Below are positions 34,986 through 44,636 of a stretch of 64,000 nt of DNA, one piece after another. The number at the start of each line of letters is the position of its first letter. Positions within the stretch are counted from its first letter, which is position 1. Location of the stretch: the NCBI RefSeq assembly GCF_009912395.1, contig NZ_WNDO01000001.1, positions 248,001-312,000 of the forward strand, written 5' to 3'. This stretch comes from Luteibacter sp. Its GTDB lineage: Bacteria; Pseudomonadota; Gammaproteobacteria; Xanthomonadales; Rhodanobacteraceae. The notes under the pieces were generated by a model, which was not told the origin of the DNA, searched no databases, and saw only the letters and a list, made by a program, of their open reading frames with translations. Made by a program: the position numbers and the translations under genes.

Positions 34986-37900
34986 TTACCAGCCGATACC
35001 GAACTCCAGGTGCTCCGGGTGTCCGTCGATCAGCGAGGAGCTGTGATCGGAGACATCGTCGTACGAGAAGCCATAGGCCTTGCCGTCGATGCTGTGCGCG
35101 TGCCAGAAGCGCGAGTAGTAGTTCGACGGAGCCTGCAGATAGTACTGGCTGTCGTCCTTCCACTTGCTCACGTCGTCCACCACGTGGCGGTTGAACGCGC
35201 CACACAGCTGGGCTTCGAGCTGGCCTTCCACACCCCACGGATCGTGGGAGTTGGCGAGGTTACCCTTGCCTTCGAGCACGTCCTGGGTGGAGGGCTTGCT
35301 TACGTTGAACAGCATGCCTTCCGGTTCGTCCTGCTCGTGGAAGGTCGACCAGTTGGTGTGCTGGAAGGTCAGCACGCCATCCACGACCACGCCTTCGAAC
35401 TCCTTCTGGCCAATGGTCATCTTCAGCGTGTGGTTTTCGTAGTACTGCCACATCTGGTCGATGTACGCATCGTAGTAATGCGCCTGCGGCTTGCCTGCGT
35501 CGAACGCGTCCTTGCCGGGGGCGAGGATGCGCACGGTGTCCGGACCGAGGTTGGCGATCTGGAACTCCGCGGGCACTTCCTTGTTGTACTCGGTGAAGAT
35601 CTGGTCACGGGTTTCCGTGATACCGGCCTTCTGGTGGTTCGTCTTGCCATCGCCGTACAGGTCGAGGGTCAGCGGGATGGAGAACTGGTCGACCTGGGTC
35701 GTGTTGATCCAGATGCCGTTATCGCCCCACGTGAACTCGTACCAGTCGTACTGGATGTTGAGGTTGGGGTCCGTGCCGTTTAGCGGGTTGGGACCCGCGA
35801 AGCCCAGGACGCCGTCGGCACCCAGCACATTCTTCATGTAAAGCGGTTCGCCGACCGAGACGAAGATGCGGCCCGAGAACAGCGGCGGCAGCTTGAGCAG
35901 TTTGGCCTGCGCAAGCGTGAACGCGTAGTTCGGGAACGTATCGCCGTTCTTGGTCAGGTGGCCCGGACCGGTGTTGTCCGCGATGTTCATCGCAACGATG
36001 GTGCCGTCCGGCTTGACCCACGAGAACACGCCGTTGTTGGCCGCGTCCTTGGCGATGACTTCCACGAAGATCTGGTCGTCACGCCACTTGCCGTTGGTCT
36101 TGTTGAGCAGCGAAGCACCGATGAAGCCCGGGTACACGTCGTAGTTGAAGCCCTGCGACGGGTCGTTGCCACCTTGCGGCGGGGGCGGCGGCGGAGGCGG
36201 CGTGGTGCTGCCGTCATCCGGACCATAGACTTCCATTTCCCACAACGAGTAACCGTACTGCGTGCTGCGCTTGACGCCGTGCATGCGCACGTAGCGAGCG
36301 GACACCGCCGCGAAGCTGCGCGTTTCCACACCGCCGGTGCTGGCCGGGTTCTCGTCCACCGTATTCCACTTCTGACCGTCGATCGAGACTTCGATCAGGT
36401 AGTCGGTGGCGTGGGCGTTTTCCCAGGTGAGCACGACCTTGTTGACGGTCTTGACCGCACCGAGGTCGACGCTGATCCACTGGTCGTTCGTGAAGCCCGA
36501 GGACCAACGGGTACCGGTGTCGCCGTCGTTGGCGTTGGCAGCCTTGAAGGCGACCGGGTTTTCGACGTCCGACGCGGTGATCGGCTGGTGCAGGGCGAGG
36601 TTGGTGTTGCTGCTCACCGGCGGCGTGCCCTGCGGCTGCTTGACCGGGTTTACGGTCAGCGTGACCGGGGTGCTGGTCACGGAGCGACCGGCGTTGTCGG
36701 TCACCACGACATCGTAGCTACCGGCATCGGCGGTACCTGCCGTGAGGCTGAAGGTCGCCTGCGTTGCACCCTGGATCGGAGCCGCGTTGCGACGCCACTG
36801 GTAACCCACCGTGCCGTTGGCCTGGACACCGACCGTGAAGGTCGCCGTCTGGCCGGCCGTGACGACGGCCGACTGCGGTTCGCCGATGATCTTCGGCAGC
36901 GGTGCTGCGTAGACCTCGAACTCCCACAACGATACGCCGTAATTCGTAGCGCGCGCGGTGCTGTGCATGCGGACGTAACGTGCCGTCTGGGCGGCGAAGT
37001 CACGACGCTCCACGCCACCGAGGCCGGCATACGGCTGGGGGCTGACCGACTGCCAGGTGGCTTCGTCGTTGGACACTTCGATCGTGTACTGGGTCGAGTA
37101 GGCATTCTCCCAACGCAGGATCACGTGGTCGAAGATCTGCTGCGAACCCAGGTCGAGCTCGATCCAGCTTTCCGGCTGGAACTTCGAACCCCAACGCGTC
37201 GTGAAGTCACCGTCGACCGCTCCGGCCGGCGCGAGATAACCATCGTTCTCGTTGCCGTTGGAGGTGGCCTTCGCATGCACGGCGATGTTGGTGCCGCCCT
37301 GGCCATCGCCCGGCGTACCGGTGCCTGGCTGGTTCGGGTTGTTGGGCTGGTTCGGCTGGTCCGGGGTGGTGCCGAAGATCGGATCCACGCCGTTGGTCGA
37401 GTTGTCGACCGTGACGATCGCATCGCTGCTGACCGAGATCAGGCCCTGGGCGCTGGTCACCTTGACGCGGAAACGTGCACCGTTGTCGGCAGCCGTCAGC
37501 GCCTTGGTCGTGTACGTGCCGTCCGAGGTGCTGGACTGGAACGTTTCGACGTCGTGGCCGTTGGCATCCTGGGTCACGCGGTACCAGTCGTAGGTGAACG
37601 GAGCCACGCCCGTGGCCGTCACCGCGAACTTGGCCGCACGCGTCGCACCGACCGTCTGGCTGGCCGGCTGGGCACTGATACCCGGAGCGACCGTCTTGGC
37701 ACCGGCCACGCAGAGCACATGGCTCGGGTTGTTTTCAGCGACCACGCGGTTGACCACACCCTGCGACGTCACCTGGTAGGCGAACGTGGCATCGGTCGGG
37801 TCCTGGCCATCGGTCCAGGTTGTCCATGCACCGGGGAACGCCGAGGTCGAGGCATTCTGGCCACTGATGGCCAGCGCTTCGTCACGGGTCGGCAGACGCA

Positions 37901-40900
37901 TGTTGTCCTTGGCGCACTCACCTACCGCGACCGACTGCGTGAACTGCGCACCCTGGTCGGTGAAGCCGCGCTGGATGCGATCCCACTGCAGGCCACTGAG
38001 CGTGTCGCGCACGTCGGTGGTCGGCTTGCCGTCGATCGTGCCCGGCACGAGCTGGTAACGATCGCCGTTGTCGCCGGTGGTGACCGAGTTGTACACCTCG
38101 AACTCGTAGATCGAGTAACCGTAGTCGGTCGCGCGCTTGACGCCCTGCATGCGGACGTAACGGCCCTTGACCGGATGCGGGAACGTCATGTCCTCCACAC
38201 CGCCCTGGCTGTTGGTGACTTCCGGCATGGCATCCTGGAAGCCCGTGTCCGGGGAGTCGGAGTACTGCACCTTGTAGTCGGACGCGTGGGCGTTTTCCCA
38301 CTTGATCACGACACGGTTGAAGACGCGCGACGCACCGAGGTCGACCGTGAGGGCGGCATCGTTGTCACCGATCTTCGAGCCCCAGCGGGTCGTCTCGTCA
38401 CCGTCGACGGCCTGCCAGGAGGCGGTGCCGTTGGGGTTTTCGACGGCCGTGGACTGGGTCGGCTTCTGGCGGGCCAGGTTCGCACCCGGCGGAGCCAGCG
38501 TCAGCTTGGCCGAGGTCGTCGCGACAGCGCCATCGCCCAGGACGTTGGTGACGGACACCGAGTAGGTGCCGACATCGTTCTGGGTGACACCGTTGATCGT
38601 CAGCGTCGGCAGATCGTCGCCGATGGCCTGGCCGTTGTGCGACCACTTGTAGTGGAACGGCGAGGTGCCGGCCACCAGCGTCGAGACATCGAACGTGGCC
38701 GGCTGGCCCGGATTGGCGCGGACGTCGGGCAGCGTGCCGGTGAATGCCGGCGGACGTGCCGGGTTGACCGTGAGCTGTGCCGACTTCGAGCCCATCTGGC
38801 TGCCGAAGTTGCTGACGACGACCGCGTAGGTGCTACCGCTGTCGGAGACGTTGAGCGCGGCCGTGTCGTACGTGGTGCCGTTGGCATCCGCGATCGGCTG
38901 GCCGTTCTTCATCCACTGGTACTTCAGCGTCGGCGAACCCGATGCACGCACCGTGAAGTGCGCCACCTGGCCCTGGTCGACATTGATCGACACCGGGTCC
39001 TGCGTGATGTTCACCTGCTGGAACGCCGCGACCGACAACGTGGCCGGCGTCGATTCCTGGTCGGGACCCTGGCCATGGACGACGACGGTGTACTTCGCGT
39101 TGTTGTCGTCGAGGATGGTCGCAGGCGTCGTGTAGCTCGCCTGGTTGGCACCCTGGATTTCAACGCCGTTCTTCTTCCAGGTGAAGGTCAGCGGCGGAGC
39201 GCCGGAGGCCGTCACGGAGAAGTGGCCCACATCGCCGACGGTGACGCTATCGTCGTTGGGCTGGGCGATGATCGACGGCGGACCGGAGACCGTGGGGGCC
39301 TGCGGCACGGGCGCGATGTTGAACGACACCGAGCCCGGCTTGAGGCCGTTGGCGGTGGCGGTCACCTGCACGGCACCGGTAGCGAACTTCGTACGCAACG
39401 CGATCTTCTGCAAGCCGCCTTCGAACTGAAGCTCGTGCGAACCCGGCGCATGGTAGTAATGCATCGGCTCGGCGATGCCACCATTCGGATCGGGAACCTC
39501 GCCCGCGCTGTAGTCGACGTAGGCCTGCGTGCCGCCCTGGTAGGTCACCAGCGAGTCACCACTGGTGACATCGAAGTTCACCTTCTGCGTGGCATCGGGC
39601 ACCAGGTGGTTCTGCGCATCGAGAACGCGGGCGACGATGAACGCCGCGTCGGAACCGTTGGCGGTCACCTGGAACACCGTACCGTCCGGCTTGCGGATGG
39701 GGTCGCTGGTGTTCACGACCTGCAGGTCGATATGGTCGGCGGGGCCGGCGGTGTAGAGGGTGTCCTGCACCGGGTTGCCGTTGGCGTCGGTGCGGACCAC
39801 GCCACCGTCAATGCACTGGGCGACAGCCGAACCGGCCTGCCAGGTCACATTCCAGTGGACCTGGCCCGGAAGCTTCGTGGTCTGCTGTGCCTTGTCGACA
39901 CCCACGATCTTGCCGGTCTTCTCGTCCACGGGGCCGTTTTCGGCATCGTACGAAGCGGTATCGATGGAATCCCAGCGGTTCGGCACCTGGTCGGAGCCCT
40001 GCGGCACACCGTTGATCAGGAGGCAAACGGCCGGGCAGTTGCTGAACGCGTCGACCTTGATATCGCCGGTGCGATTCCAGGTGTTGGCCAGCTTGACCAT
40101 CGGCTTCACGGTGTACGGCATCCACACCGATTCGTAGATGTAGTACAGCATGCGCGGGAAGCGGTTCGCGTCGGTCATCGACGCGTTGTTGCCGCGCGAG
40201 TTGTGGCGGAAGCCCTTGACCGGGGTGCCATCCGGATGCGTCGCGATGCTGCCGTCCGGATTGCGACCGTAGGCCCAGTGCGTCGCGTCTTCGAGGCCAT
40301 CGACCTGCTCGATGACTTCACCCGGCGTGTCGGCGTAATACCACTGCGCCATGCCGAAGGTGTTGACCGCACGTGCCTGAGAGAACGGCACGAGATAGTT
40401 CAGGGCGAATGCCAGCTCGGTGTCGTACGCGCTGCGCGAACCGCCCGGACCCCAGTACTCCGCGCCCCAGGCGGGCTTGTTCGGATAGTCGACCTGGTGC
40501 AGATGGGTTTCGCAACCGGCCTTCGAGCAGCTGAGGATGTCGCCGTTCTGGTCGTTCGGCGTGCGATCCGCGGCAGCGCGGGGGCTGACGTTGTCCCACT
40601 TGCGGGCAAGGTTACGCAGTTCCTGTGCGAACGGCGTGTCCATCTGGCCGTTGTCGTGTTCCCACGCCACGATGGACGGGTGGCTGCGATCGCGGATCAC
40701 GATGTCACGATGGACCTCGCGCTTGATCGTCCACATGTCCTTGCACTGCTGGTAATCCTTGTCCGAAGGATTGCACTGGTTGGCAAAGCCGTTTTCGCCG
40801 TCGCCGCTGGGCTGTACGATGAACACGCCGAGCGCGTCAGCGGCCTCGACGAATTCCGGGCTCGACGGCGAATGACCGGGACGCCACAGGTTGCCGCCCA

Positions 40901-42155
40901 TCGCGGCCATGTCCTTGAGATCGCGCCACTGCTGTTCCTCGGGCACCGACGATCCCAGCGCGGGATAGTCGTAGCGACCGGAGCCGCCCACGAGGTACTG
41001 CTTCTTGCCGTTGACGTACGGGAAGTCCTTGTCCCACGTGATGACGCGGATACCGAGCGTGCTCTGCTTGGCATCGACCACCTGGCCGTCAATGCTGACG
41101 GTGTGGATCACGCGGTAGAGGTACGGCTTGCCGTCGGGGCTGCCGTTGGGGAACCACAGCGTGGGGTTGGACACCGTCAGCGTCTGATCGAAGATCGGCG
41201 TGGCGTTGTCGTTCTGCGGCTGGGTCGGTGCGAGCGTCTTGTCCTGCTGGTCGCGTGCGACTTCCTTGCCGTTGGCGTCGACGATCTGGGTGATCAAGGT
41301 CACCGTCTTCGCCACGCCGGATTCGTTGGCAACGTTGGTCTGGACGCGGATGGTCGCCGAGGCATGATCGGGACTCAGCGCCTGCGTCGCGACGTAGGTA
41401 CCCCAGGTGTTCTGGCCCGCGTACACGTTCTCGGGAATGTGCACGAGGTTGGTCACGTGCAGCTTTACCGGACGGAAGATACCCGCTTCCGACTGGCCGA
41501 AACGGAACGCGCCGGAGAAGCCGGGGTCTTCGAAGAAACCACCGCCGCTACGGCTGACCTGCACGGCGAGGACATCCTTGCCGTCGAAGTTCAGATACGG
41601 CGTGAGGTCCACGATGTGCGGCAGGAAGCCGATCACGTGCGTGGCCTGTGCATCCGGCTGGCCCGGCTGGTTCAGCACTCCGGTACCCGGAATGAAACGC
41701 CCGTTGACGTACACGCGGTCGCCCGTGTGCGCGCCTTCGAATTCCACCATCACCTTCTTGCCGCGATAGGACGCGGAATCGGCGAGCTTGGTGCGATACC
41801 AGCTCGTCTCGCCGTCCAGGCTACCCTGGCCGCCGCCGGATTCCTGGTTGATGAAGGTGGTGAAGTCGTTGGCCGCGTGCGGCAGACCGACGGTCAGCCA
41901 CTTGCTGTCGTCGAAATTGACGGCAGCACCTTCATCCCCATTGGGAAGCGGTGCGTAGACGGTGGGATCGTTCGGATTGACGATCGATTGCTTGGTGTAC
42001 TTCCAAGGCTGGGCGCCGAGGTTGATGTCCTGACGATCCGATGGTGCCACGGTGACGGCGCTTGCCGACATCGTGAAGCCCACCAGGGTCAGCGTGACGA
42101 GGGAGGATAACCTCCGTCGCCTCACGCCTTGAGGTGACTCGGGGTAACGCTTCAT
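34986..42155 (-). CDS. Giant secreted modular glycoside hydrolase: GH2-like plus C-terminal GH64
   Basis: A 2,389-residue exported protein; the start at 42155 is preceded by AGGGGA. Order by approximate residue: signal peptide 1-33; GH2 sugar-binding, Ig-like and TIM-barrel modules 40-760; a beta domain 810-950; three Ig-like domains 955-1215; F5/8-type module 1220-1350; a DUF1566-like (Lcl) segment 1360-1485; an Ig-like domain near 1490-1590; F5/8 module 1620-1747; an Ig-like domain from 1753; F5/8 module 1850-1975; a polyproline linker; a GH64 beta-1,3-glucanase 2000-2389. GH64 keeps its Glu2140 and Asp2156 pair (16 apart). In the GH2 part the usual Asn-Glu acid/base pair reads Asn502-Gly503, while Glu566 (GAEYWG) could be the nucleophile. 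It likely attacks beta-1,3-glucan-rich walls or exopolysaccharide. Confidence 0.88.
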   Translation of the reverse strand: MKRYPESPQGVRRRRLSSLVTLTLVGFTMSASAVTVAPSDRQDINLGAQPWKYTKQSIVNPNDPTVYAPLPNGDEGAAVNFDDSKWLTVGLPHAANDFTTFINQESGGGQGSLDGETSWYRTKLADSASYRGKKVMVEFEGAHTGDRVYVNGRFIPGTGVLNQPGQPDAQATHVIGFLPHIVDLTPYLNFDGKDVLAVQVSRSGGGFFEDPGFSGAFRFGQSEAGIFRPVKLHVTNLVHIPENVYAGQNTWGTYVATQALSPDHASATIRVQTNVANESGVAKTVTLITQIVDANGKEVARDQQDKTLAPTQPQNDNATPIFDQTLTVSNPTLWFPNGSPDGKPYLYRVIHTVSIDGQVVDAKQSTLGIRVITWDKDFPYVNGKKQYLVGGSGRYDYPALGSSVPEEQQWRDLKDMAAMGGNLWRPGHSPSSPEFVEAADALGVFIVQPSGDGENGFANQCNPSDKDYQQCKDMWTIKREVHRDIVIRDRSHPSIVAWEHDNGQMDTPFAQELRNLARKWDNVSPRAAADRTPNDQNGDILSCSKAGCETHLHQVDYPNKPAWGAEYWGPGGSRSAYDTELAFALNYLVPFSQARAVNTFGMAQWYYADTPGEVIEQVDGLEDATHWAYGRNPDGSIATHPDGTPVKGFRHNSRGNNASMTDANRFPRMLYYIYESVWMPYTVKPMVKLANTWNRTGDIKVDAFSNCPAVCLLINGVPQGSDQVPNRWDSIDTASYDAENGPVDEKTGKIVGVDKAQQTTKLPGQVHWNVTWQAGSAVAQCIDGGVVRTDANGNPVQDTLYTAGPADHIDLQVVNTSDPIRKPDGTVFQVTANGSDAAFIVARVLDAQNHLVPDATQKVNFDVTSGDSLVTYQGGTQAYVDYSAGEVPDPNGGIAEPMHYYHAPGSHELQFEGGLQKIALRTKFATGAVQVTATANGLKPGSVSFNIAPVPQAPTVSGPPSIIAQPNDDSVTVGDVGHFSVTASGAPPLTFTWKKNGVEIQGANQASYTTPATILDDNNAKYTVVVHGQGPDQESTPATLSVAAFQQVNITQDPVSINVDQGQVAHFTVRASGSPTLKYQWMKNGQPIADANGTTYDTAALNVSDSGSTYAVVVSNFGSQMGSKSAQLTVNPARPPAFTGTLPDVRANPGQPATFDVSTLVAGTSPFHYKWSHNGQAIGDDLPTLTINGVTQNDVGTYSVSVTNVLGDGAVATTSAKLTLAPPGANLARQKPTQSTAVENPNGTASWQAVDGDETTRWGSKIGDNDAALTVDLGASRVFNRVVIKWENAHASDYKVQYSDSPDTGFQDAMPEVTNSQGGVEDMTFPHPVKGRYVRMQGVKRATDYGYSIYEFEVYNSVTTGDNGDRYQLVPGTIDGKPTTDVRDTLSGLQWDRIQRGFTDQGAQFTQSVAVGECAKDNMRLPTRDEALAISGQNASTSAFPGAWTTWTDGQDPTDATFAYQVTSQGVVNRVVAENNPSHVLCVAGAKTVAPGISAQPASQTVGATRAAKFAVTATGVAPFTYDWYRVTQDANGHDVETFQSSTSDGTYTTKALTAADNGARFRVKVTSAQGLISVSSDAIVTVDNSTNGVDPIFGTTPDQPNQPNNPNQPGTGTPGDGQGGTNIAVHAKATSNGNENDGYLAPAGAVDGDFTTRWGSKFQPESWIELDLGSQQIFDHVILRWENAYSTQYTIEVSNDEATWQSVSPQPYAGLGGVERRDFAAQTARYVRMHSTARATNYGVSLWEFEVYAAPLPKIIGEPQSAVVTAGQTATFTVGVQANGTVGYQWRRNAAPIQGATQATFSLTAGTADAGSYDVVVTDNAGRSVTSTPVTLTVNPVKQPQGTPPVSSNTNLALHQPITASDVENPVAFKAANANDGDTGTRWSSGFTNDQWISVDLGAVKTVNKVVLTWENAHATDYLIEVSIDGQKWNTVDENPASTGGVETRSFAAVSARYVRMHGVKRSTQYGYSLWEMEVYGPDDGSTTPPPPPPPPQGGNDPSQGFNYDVYPGFIGASLLNKTNGKWRDDQIFVEVIAKDAANNGVFSWVKPDGTIVAMNIADNTGPGHLTKNGDTFPNYAFTLAQAKLLKLPPLFSGRIFVSVGEPLYMKNVLGADGVLGFAGPNPLNGTDPNLNIQYDWYEFTWGDNGIWINTTQVDQFSIPLTLDLYGDGKTNHQKAGITETRDQIFTEYNKEVPAEFQIANLGPDTVRILAPGKDAFDAGKPQAHYYDAYIDQMWQYYENHTLKMTIGQKEFEGVVVDGVLTFQHTNWSTFHEQDEPEGMLFNVSKPSTQDVLEGKGNLANSHDPWGVEGQLEAQLCGAFNRHVVDDVSKWKDDSQYYLQAPSNYYSRFWHAHSIDGKAYGFSYDDVSDHSSSLIDGHPEHLEFGIGW

Positions 42156-42472
42156 TGGATGTGTCCCCTGTTTGAAGATCGCTGTCGGACAGCGCATCCC
42201 AGGCAGGAGACGACATCAGCCAGTGACCGGGGTCACTGGCATGTTTCATCTAACGCATGAGCGGAACAGCCAAAGCCCTGGCCATCGGCCTTTACGAGCC
42301 CTGCATCGCTACAGGTTTGGACGTCCGTACGCTGTCTTCGCGCCGGATCATCCTCGCCCGAAATGATCGTCACAATACTAAATGGAGGGAGTTGCGACGA
42401 ATCTTGCGATTCGTTTCGCAATTCGTGACGGGATTCGTGATTGCGCAGGGATCGATAGTTTTGGTCAAGACG
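42156..42472. other. Intergenic region upstream of the GH2-GH64 gene
   Basis: A 317-base gap between tldD and the large enzyme gene, both on the minus strand. It holds a strong palindrome at 42219-42240 and a second inverted repeat ACGAATC-TTGC-GATTCGT at 42397-42414 close to the tldD stop. GATTCGT recurs twice more within 45 bases. No terminator with a T-run after tldD and no clear -10 box were found. Confidence 0.6.
42219..42240 (-). promoter_or_regulatory. Candidate CRP/Clp binding site upstream of the GH2-GH64 gene
   Basis: A perfect dyad, GCCAGTGACC, two bases, GGTCACTGGC. Its core AGTGA-N6-TCACT matches the CRP/Clp consensus TGTGA-N6-TCACA at the key GTGA and TCAC positions. It is centred about 75 bases before the start codon, so activation from a promoter 41 or 61 bases downstream is possible. 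In Xanthomonas, Clp controls many extracellular enzymes. There is no T-run, so it is unlikely to be a terminator. Confidence 0.55.
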
Positions 42473-43912
42473 TCAGGCGGCCGTACCGCCGACTGTCATG
42501 CCATCGACGCGCAGCGTCGGTTGACCGACGCCCACCGGCACACTCTGACCATCCTTGCCACATACGCCCACGCCTTCGTCGAGGGCGAGATCGTTGCCGA
42601 TCATCGAGACGCGCGTGAGCACTTCCGGGCCCGAGCCGACGAGCGTCGCACCCTTCACCGGACGCGTGACCTTGCCGTCCTCGATGAGATAGGCCTCGCT
42701 GGCGGAGAACACGAACTTGCCGTTGGTGATGTCCACCTGGCCGCCACCGAAGTTCACCGCGTACAGACCACGCTTCACCGAACGGATGATTTCTTCCGGC
42801 TCGCGGTTGCCGGCCAGCATGTAGGTGTTGGTCATGCGCGGCATCGGCAACTGCGCGAAGGATTCGCGGCGGCCGTTACCCGTGGACTTCACGCCCATCA
42901 GTCGCGCGTTGAGCTTGTCCTGCATGTAGCCCTTGAGGATACCGTTCTCGATCAGCGTGGTGCACTCCGTCGGCGTGCCTTCGTCGTCGATGCTCAGCGA
43001 GCCACGACGTCCCGGCAGGGTGCCGTCGTCCACGACCGTCACGCCTTCGGCGGCCACACGCTGGCCGATACGACCCGCGAACGCCGAGCTGCCCTTGCGG
43101 TTGAAATCGCCTTCGAGGCCGTGGCCGATCGCTTCGTGCAACAGCACGCCGGGCCAGCCCGGGCCAAGCACGACGGTCATGCTGCCGGCCGGCGCATCCA
43201 CGGCCTCGAGGTTCACCAGCGCCTGGCGCACGGCTTCCTCGGCGAACGCGTGAGCGCGTCCGTTTTCGATGAGTTCGCGATATCCATAACGACCGCCGCC
43301 ACCCGAATGGCCTTGTTCGCGACGGCCGCCCTGCTCCGCGATCACCTGCACGTTGAGGCGGACCAGCGGACGAACGTCCGCCGCCAGCGTGCCGTCCGAC
43401 GCGGCGACCAGGATGGTATCCAGCGTGGCCGCGAGGCTGACGACCACCTGCTTCACGCGCGGATCGCGCGAGCGGGCATAGGCGTCGACCTCGCGCAGCA
43501 GCGCGATCTTTTCCTCGTTGGGCAGGCTTTCGACCGGGTCGATGGCCGGATACAGCCCACGGCCCGTGGCGAGCGCCAGCGGCTTGCCGGCACCGGCACC
43601 GCCCTGGGCGATGGCCCGGGCCGCCTTCGAGGCCTCCAGCAGCTGCGGGAGCACGATCTCGTCGGAATAGGAGAAACCGGTCTTCTCGCCCGAGATGGCC
43701 CGCACGCCCACGCCCTGTTCGATGGAGTGGTTGCCGTCCTTCACGATGCCCTCCTCCAACACCCAGGATTCGCTGCGCGAATGCTGGAAGTAGAGGTCGG
43801 CCACGTCGATCGAAGGCCCCATCAACTGGGAGAACACACGATCGAGGTCGTTGGCGGCGAGGCCACCGGGGGTGAGCAGGCGACGTTCGGCGAGGGTGAT
43901 CAGGGAATCCAT
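42473..43912 (-). CDS. tldD: TldD component of the TldD/E metalloprotease
   Basis: A 479-residue U62-family protein with the zinc motif HEAIGH (HExxxH), followed by [17 protein letters not shown] and the C-terminal GTAxG-like region. It is the catalytic partner of PmbA/TldE, encoded 9 kb away. The complex degrades unstructured peptides and matures some modified peptides. The ATG at 43912 gives the family length; a TTG lies just before it. The preceding genes on the strand are higA and higB, which appear inserted between yhdP and tldD. Confidence 0.96.
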   Translation of the reverse strand: MDSLITLAERRLLTPGGLAANDLDRVFSQLMGPSIDVADLYFQHSRSESWVLEEGIVKDGNHSIEQGVGVRAISGEKTGFSYSDEIVLPQLLEASKAARAIAQGGAGAGKPLALATGRGLYPAIDPVESLPNEEKIALLREVDAYARSRDPRVKQVVVSLAATLDTILVAASDGTLAADVRPLVRLNVQVIAEQGGRREQGHSGGGGRYGYRELIENGRAHAFAEEAVRQALVNLEAVDAPAGSMTVVLGPGWPGVLLHEAIGHGLEGDFNRKGSSAFAGRIGQRVAAEGVTVVDDGTLPGRRGSLSIDDEGTPTECTTLIENGILKGYMQDKLNARLMGVKSTGNGRRESFAQLPMPRMTNTYMLAGNREPEEIIRSVKRGLYAVNFGGGQVDITNGKFVFSASEAYLIEDGKVTRPVKGATLVGSGPEVLTRVSMIGNDLALDEGVGVCGKDGQSVPVGVGQPTLRVDGMTVGGTAA

Positions 43913-43969
43913 CAAAGGCAGCCGGCAAGGGAACGGTAGAGGCCCTACATGGGGCCATGAGCCGCCAGA

Positions 43970-44329
43970 TTAAACCTTCGGGCGGCGTTTCGCAGTCCCT
44001 GGGCCACCCTTTGGCCTCGACGAGGCCGAGGTACGCGACAACTCCGCCCACGGCACGATGGCGGCGAGGACCTCGGCCATTTGCGGTTTCAGGGTCTCTT
44101 GATCGTAGTGCTGCTGCAGCCCCGTCCAGAAGCCATCGGACATGCCGAAGAACCGGGACAGCCGCAAACCCGTATCAGCCGTCACAGATCGACGCCCGGC
44201 GATGATCTCGCCGATACGCGGGGCGGGCACGCCAATCGCCTTGGCCAATCGATACTGACTGATGCCGAGCGGCTTGAGGAACTCTTCGAGGAGCATCTCC
44301 CCAGGATGGGGAACGGGAAGCCTGCGCAT
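43970..44329 (-). CDS. higA: HigA-family antitoxin
   Basis: A 119-residue helix-turn-helix protein starting RRLPVPHPGEMLLEEFLKPLG, with the XRE-type HTH SQYRLAKAIGVPAPRIGEII around residues 24-43, as in HigA/VapI antitoxins. It neutralises the upstream HigB-type toxin and represses the shared promoter. The ribosome-binding site GAGGA lies within the 11-base gap between the genes. The C-terminal tail after residue 95 is basic and poorly conserved. Toxin-first order is the HigBA rule. Confidence 0.92.
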   Translation of the reverse strand: MRRLPVPHPGEMLLEEFLKPLGISQYRLAKAIGVPAPRIGEIIAGRRSVTADTGLRLSRFFGMSDGFWTGLQQHYDQETLKPQMAEVLAAIVPWAELSRTSASSRPKGGPGTAKRRPKV

Positions 44330-44340
44330 GGGCCGGATCC

Positions 44341-44619
44341 TCAGTGATAGTCGACGATACGGACGGCATGGGCATGCCCGTCACGCCAGATGAAACAGAC
44401 GCGGAACTGATCGTTGATGCGAATGCTGTAATGCCCTGCATAGTCGCCTTTCAGGGGTTTGAGCCGGTTTCCTGGCGGCACGCGCAGATCGTCGAGCGTC
44501 ACCGCGAGCTCGACCATGTAGAGCTTGCGCATGGCGACTTTTTCGATTCGCTCCCAGCGAGCAACGGGGCACTTTTCAAAGAAGCGACGCGTGTCCTCGT
44601 CTCCGAACGACAGGATCAT
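44341..44619 (-). CDS. higB: HigB-family (RelE-like) mRNA interferase toxin
   Basis: A 92-residue protein of the RelE/HigB superfamily: the sheet residues of MRKLYMVELAVTLDDLRVPPGNRLKPL are followed by YSIRINDQFRVCFIW and a C-terminal VRIVDYH. In the family these Arg and His residues cleave mRNA on the ribosome. It is the first gene of the pair and is preceded by a promoter with palindromes suited to autoregulation. The toxin frame is complete, so the module is probably functional. Confidence 0.92.
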   Translation of the reverse strand: MILSFGDEDTRRFFEKCPVARWERIEKVAMRKLYMVELAVTLDDLRVPPGNRLKPLKGDYAGHYSIRINDQFRVCFIWRDGHAHAVRIVDYH

Positions 44620-44636
44620 GGTAATAACGCGCCTCG

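Noticed and set aside
35958-42110. A 2,050-codon open frame on the plus strand opposite the giant glycosidase gene
   Set aside because: It has no ribosome-binding site, signal or recognisable domain and is rich in Arg, Val, Gly and His as expected for the complement of a GC-rich gene. The minus-strand frame has clear GH2, F5/8 and GH64 modules.
42219-42240. The dyad upstream of the glycosidase as a terminator of tldD
   Set aside because: There is no T-run on either strand, and it lies about 230 bases from the tldD stop.
42257-43939. A 560-codon antisense frame opposite tldD
   Set aside because: tldD on the minus strand has the HEAIGH motif and correct length; the plus frame shows no domain.
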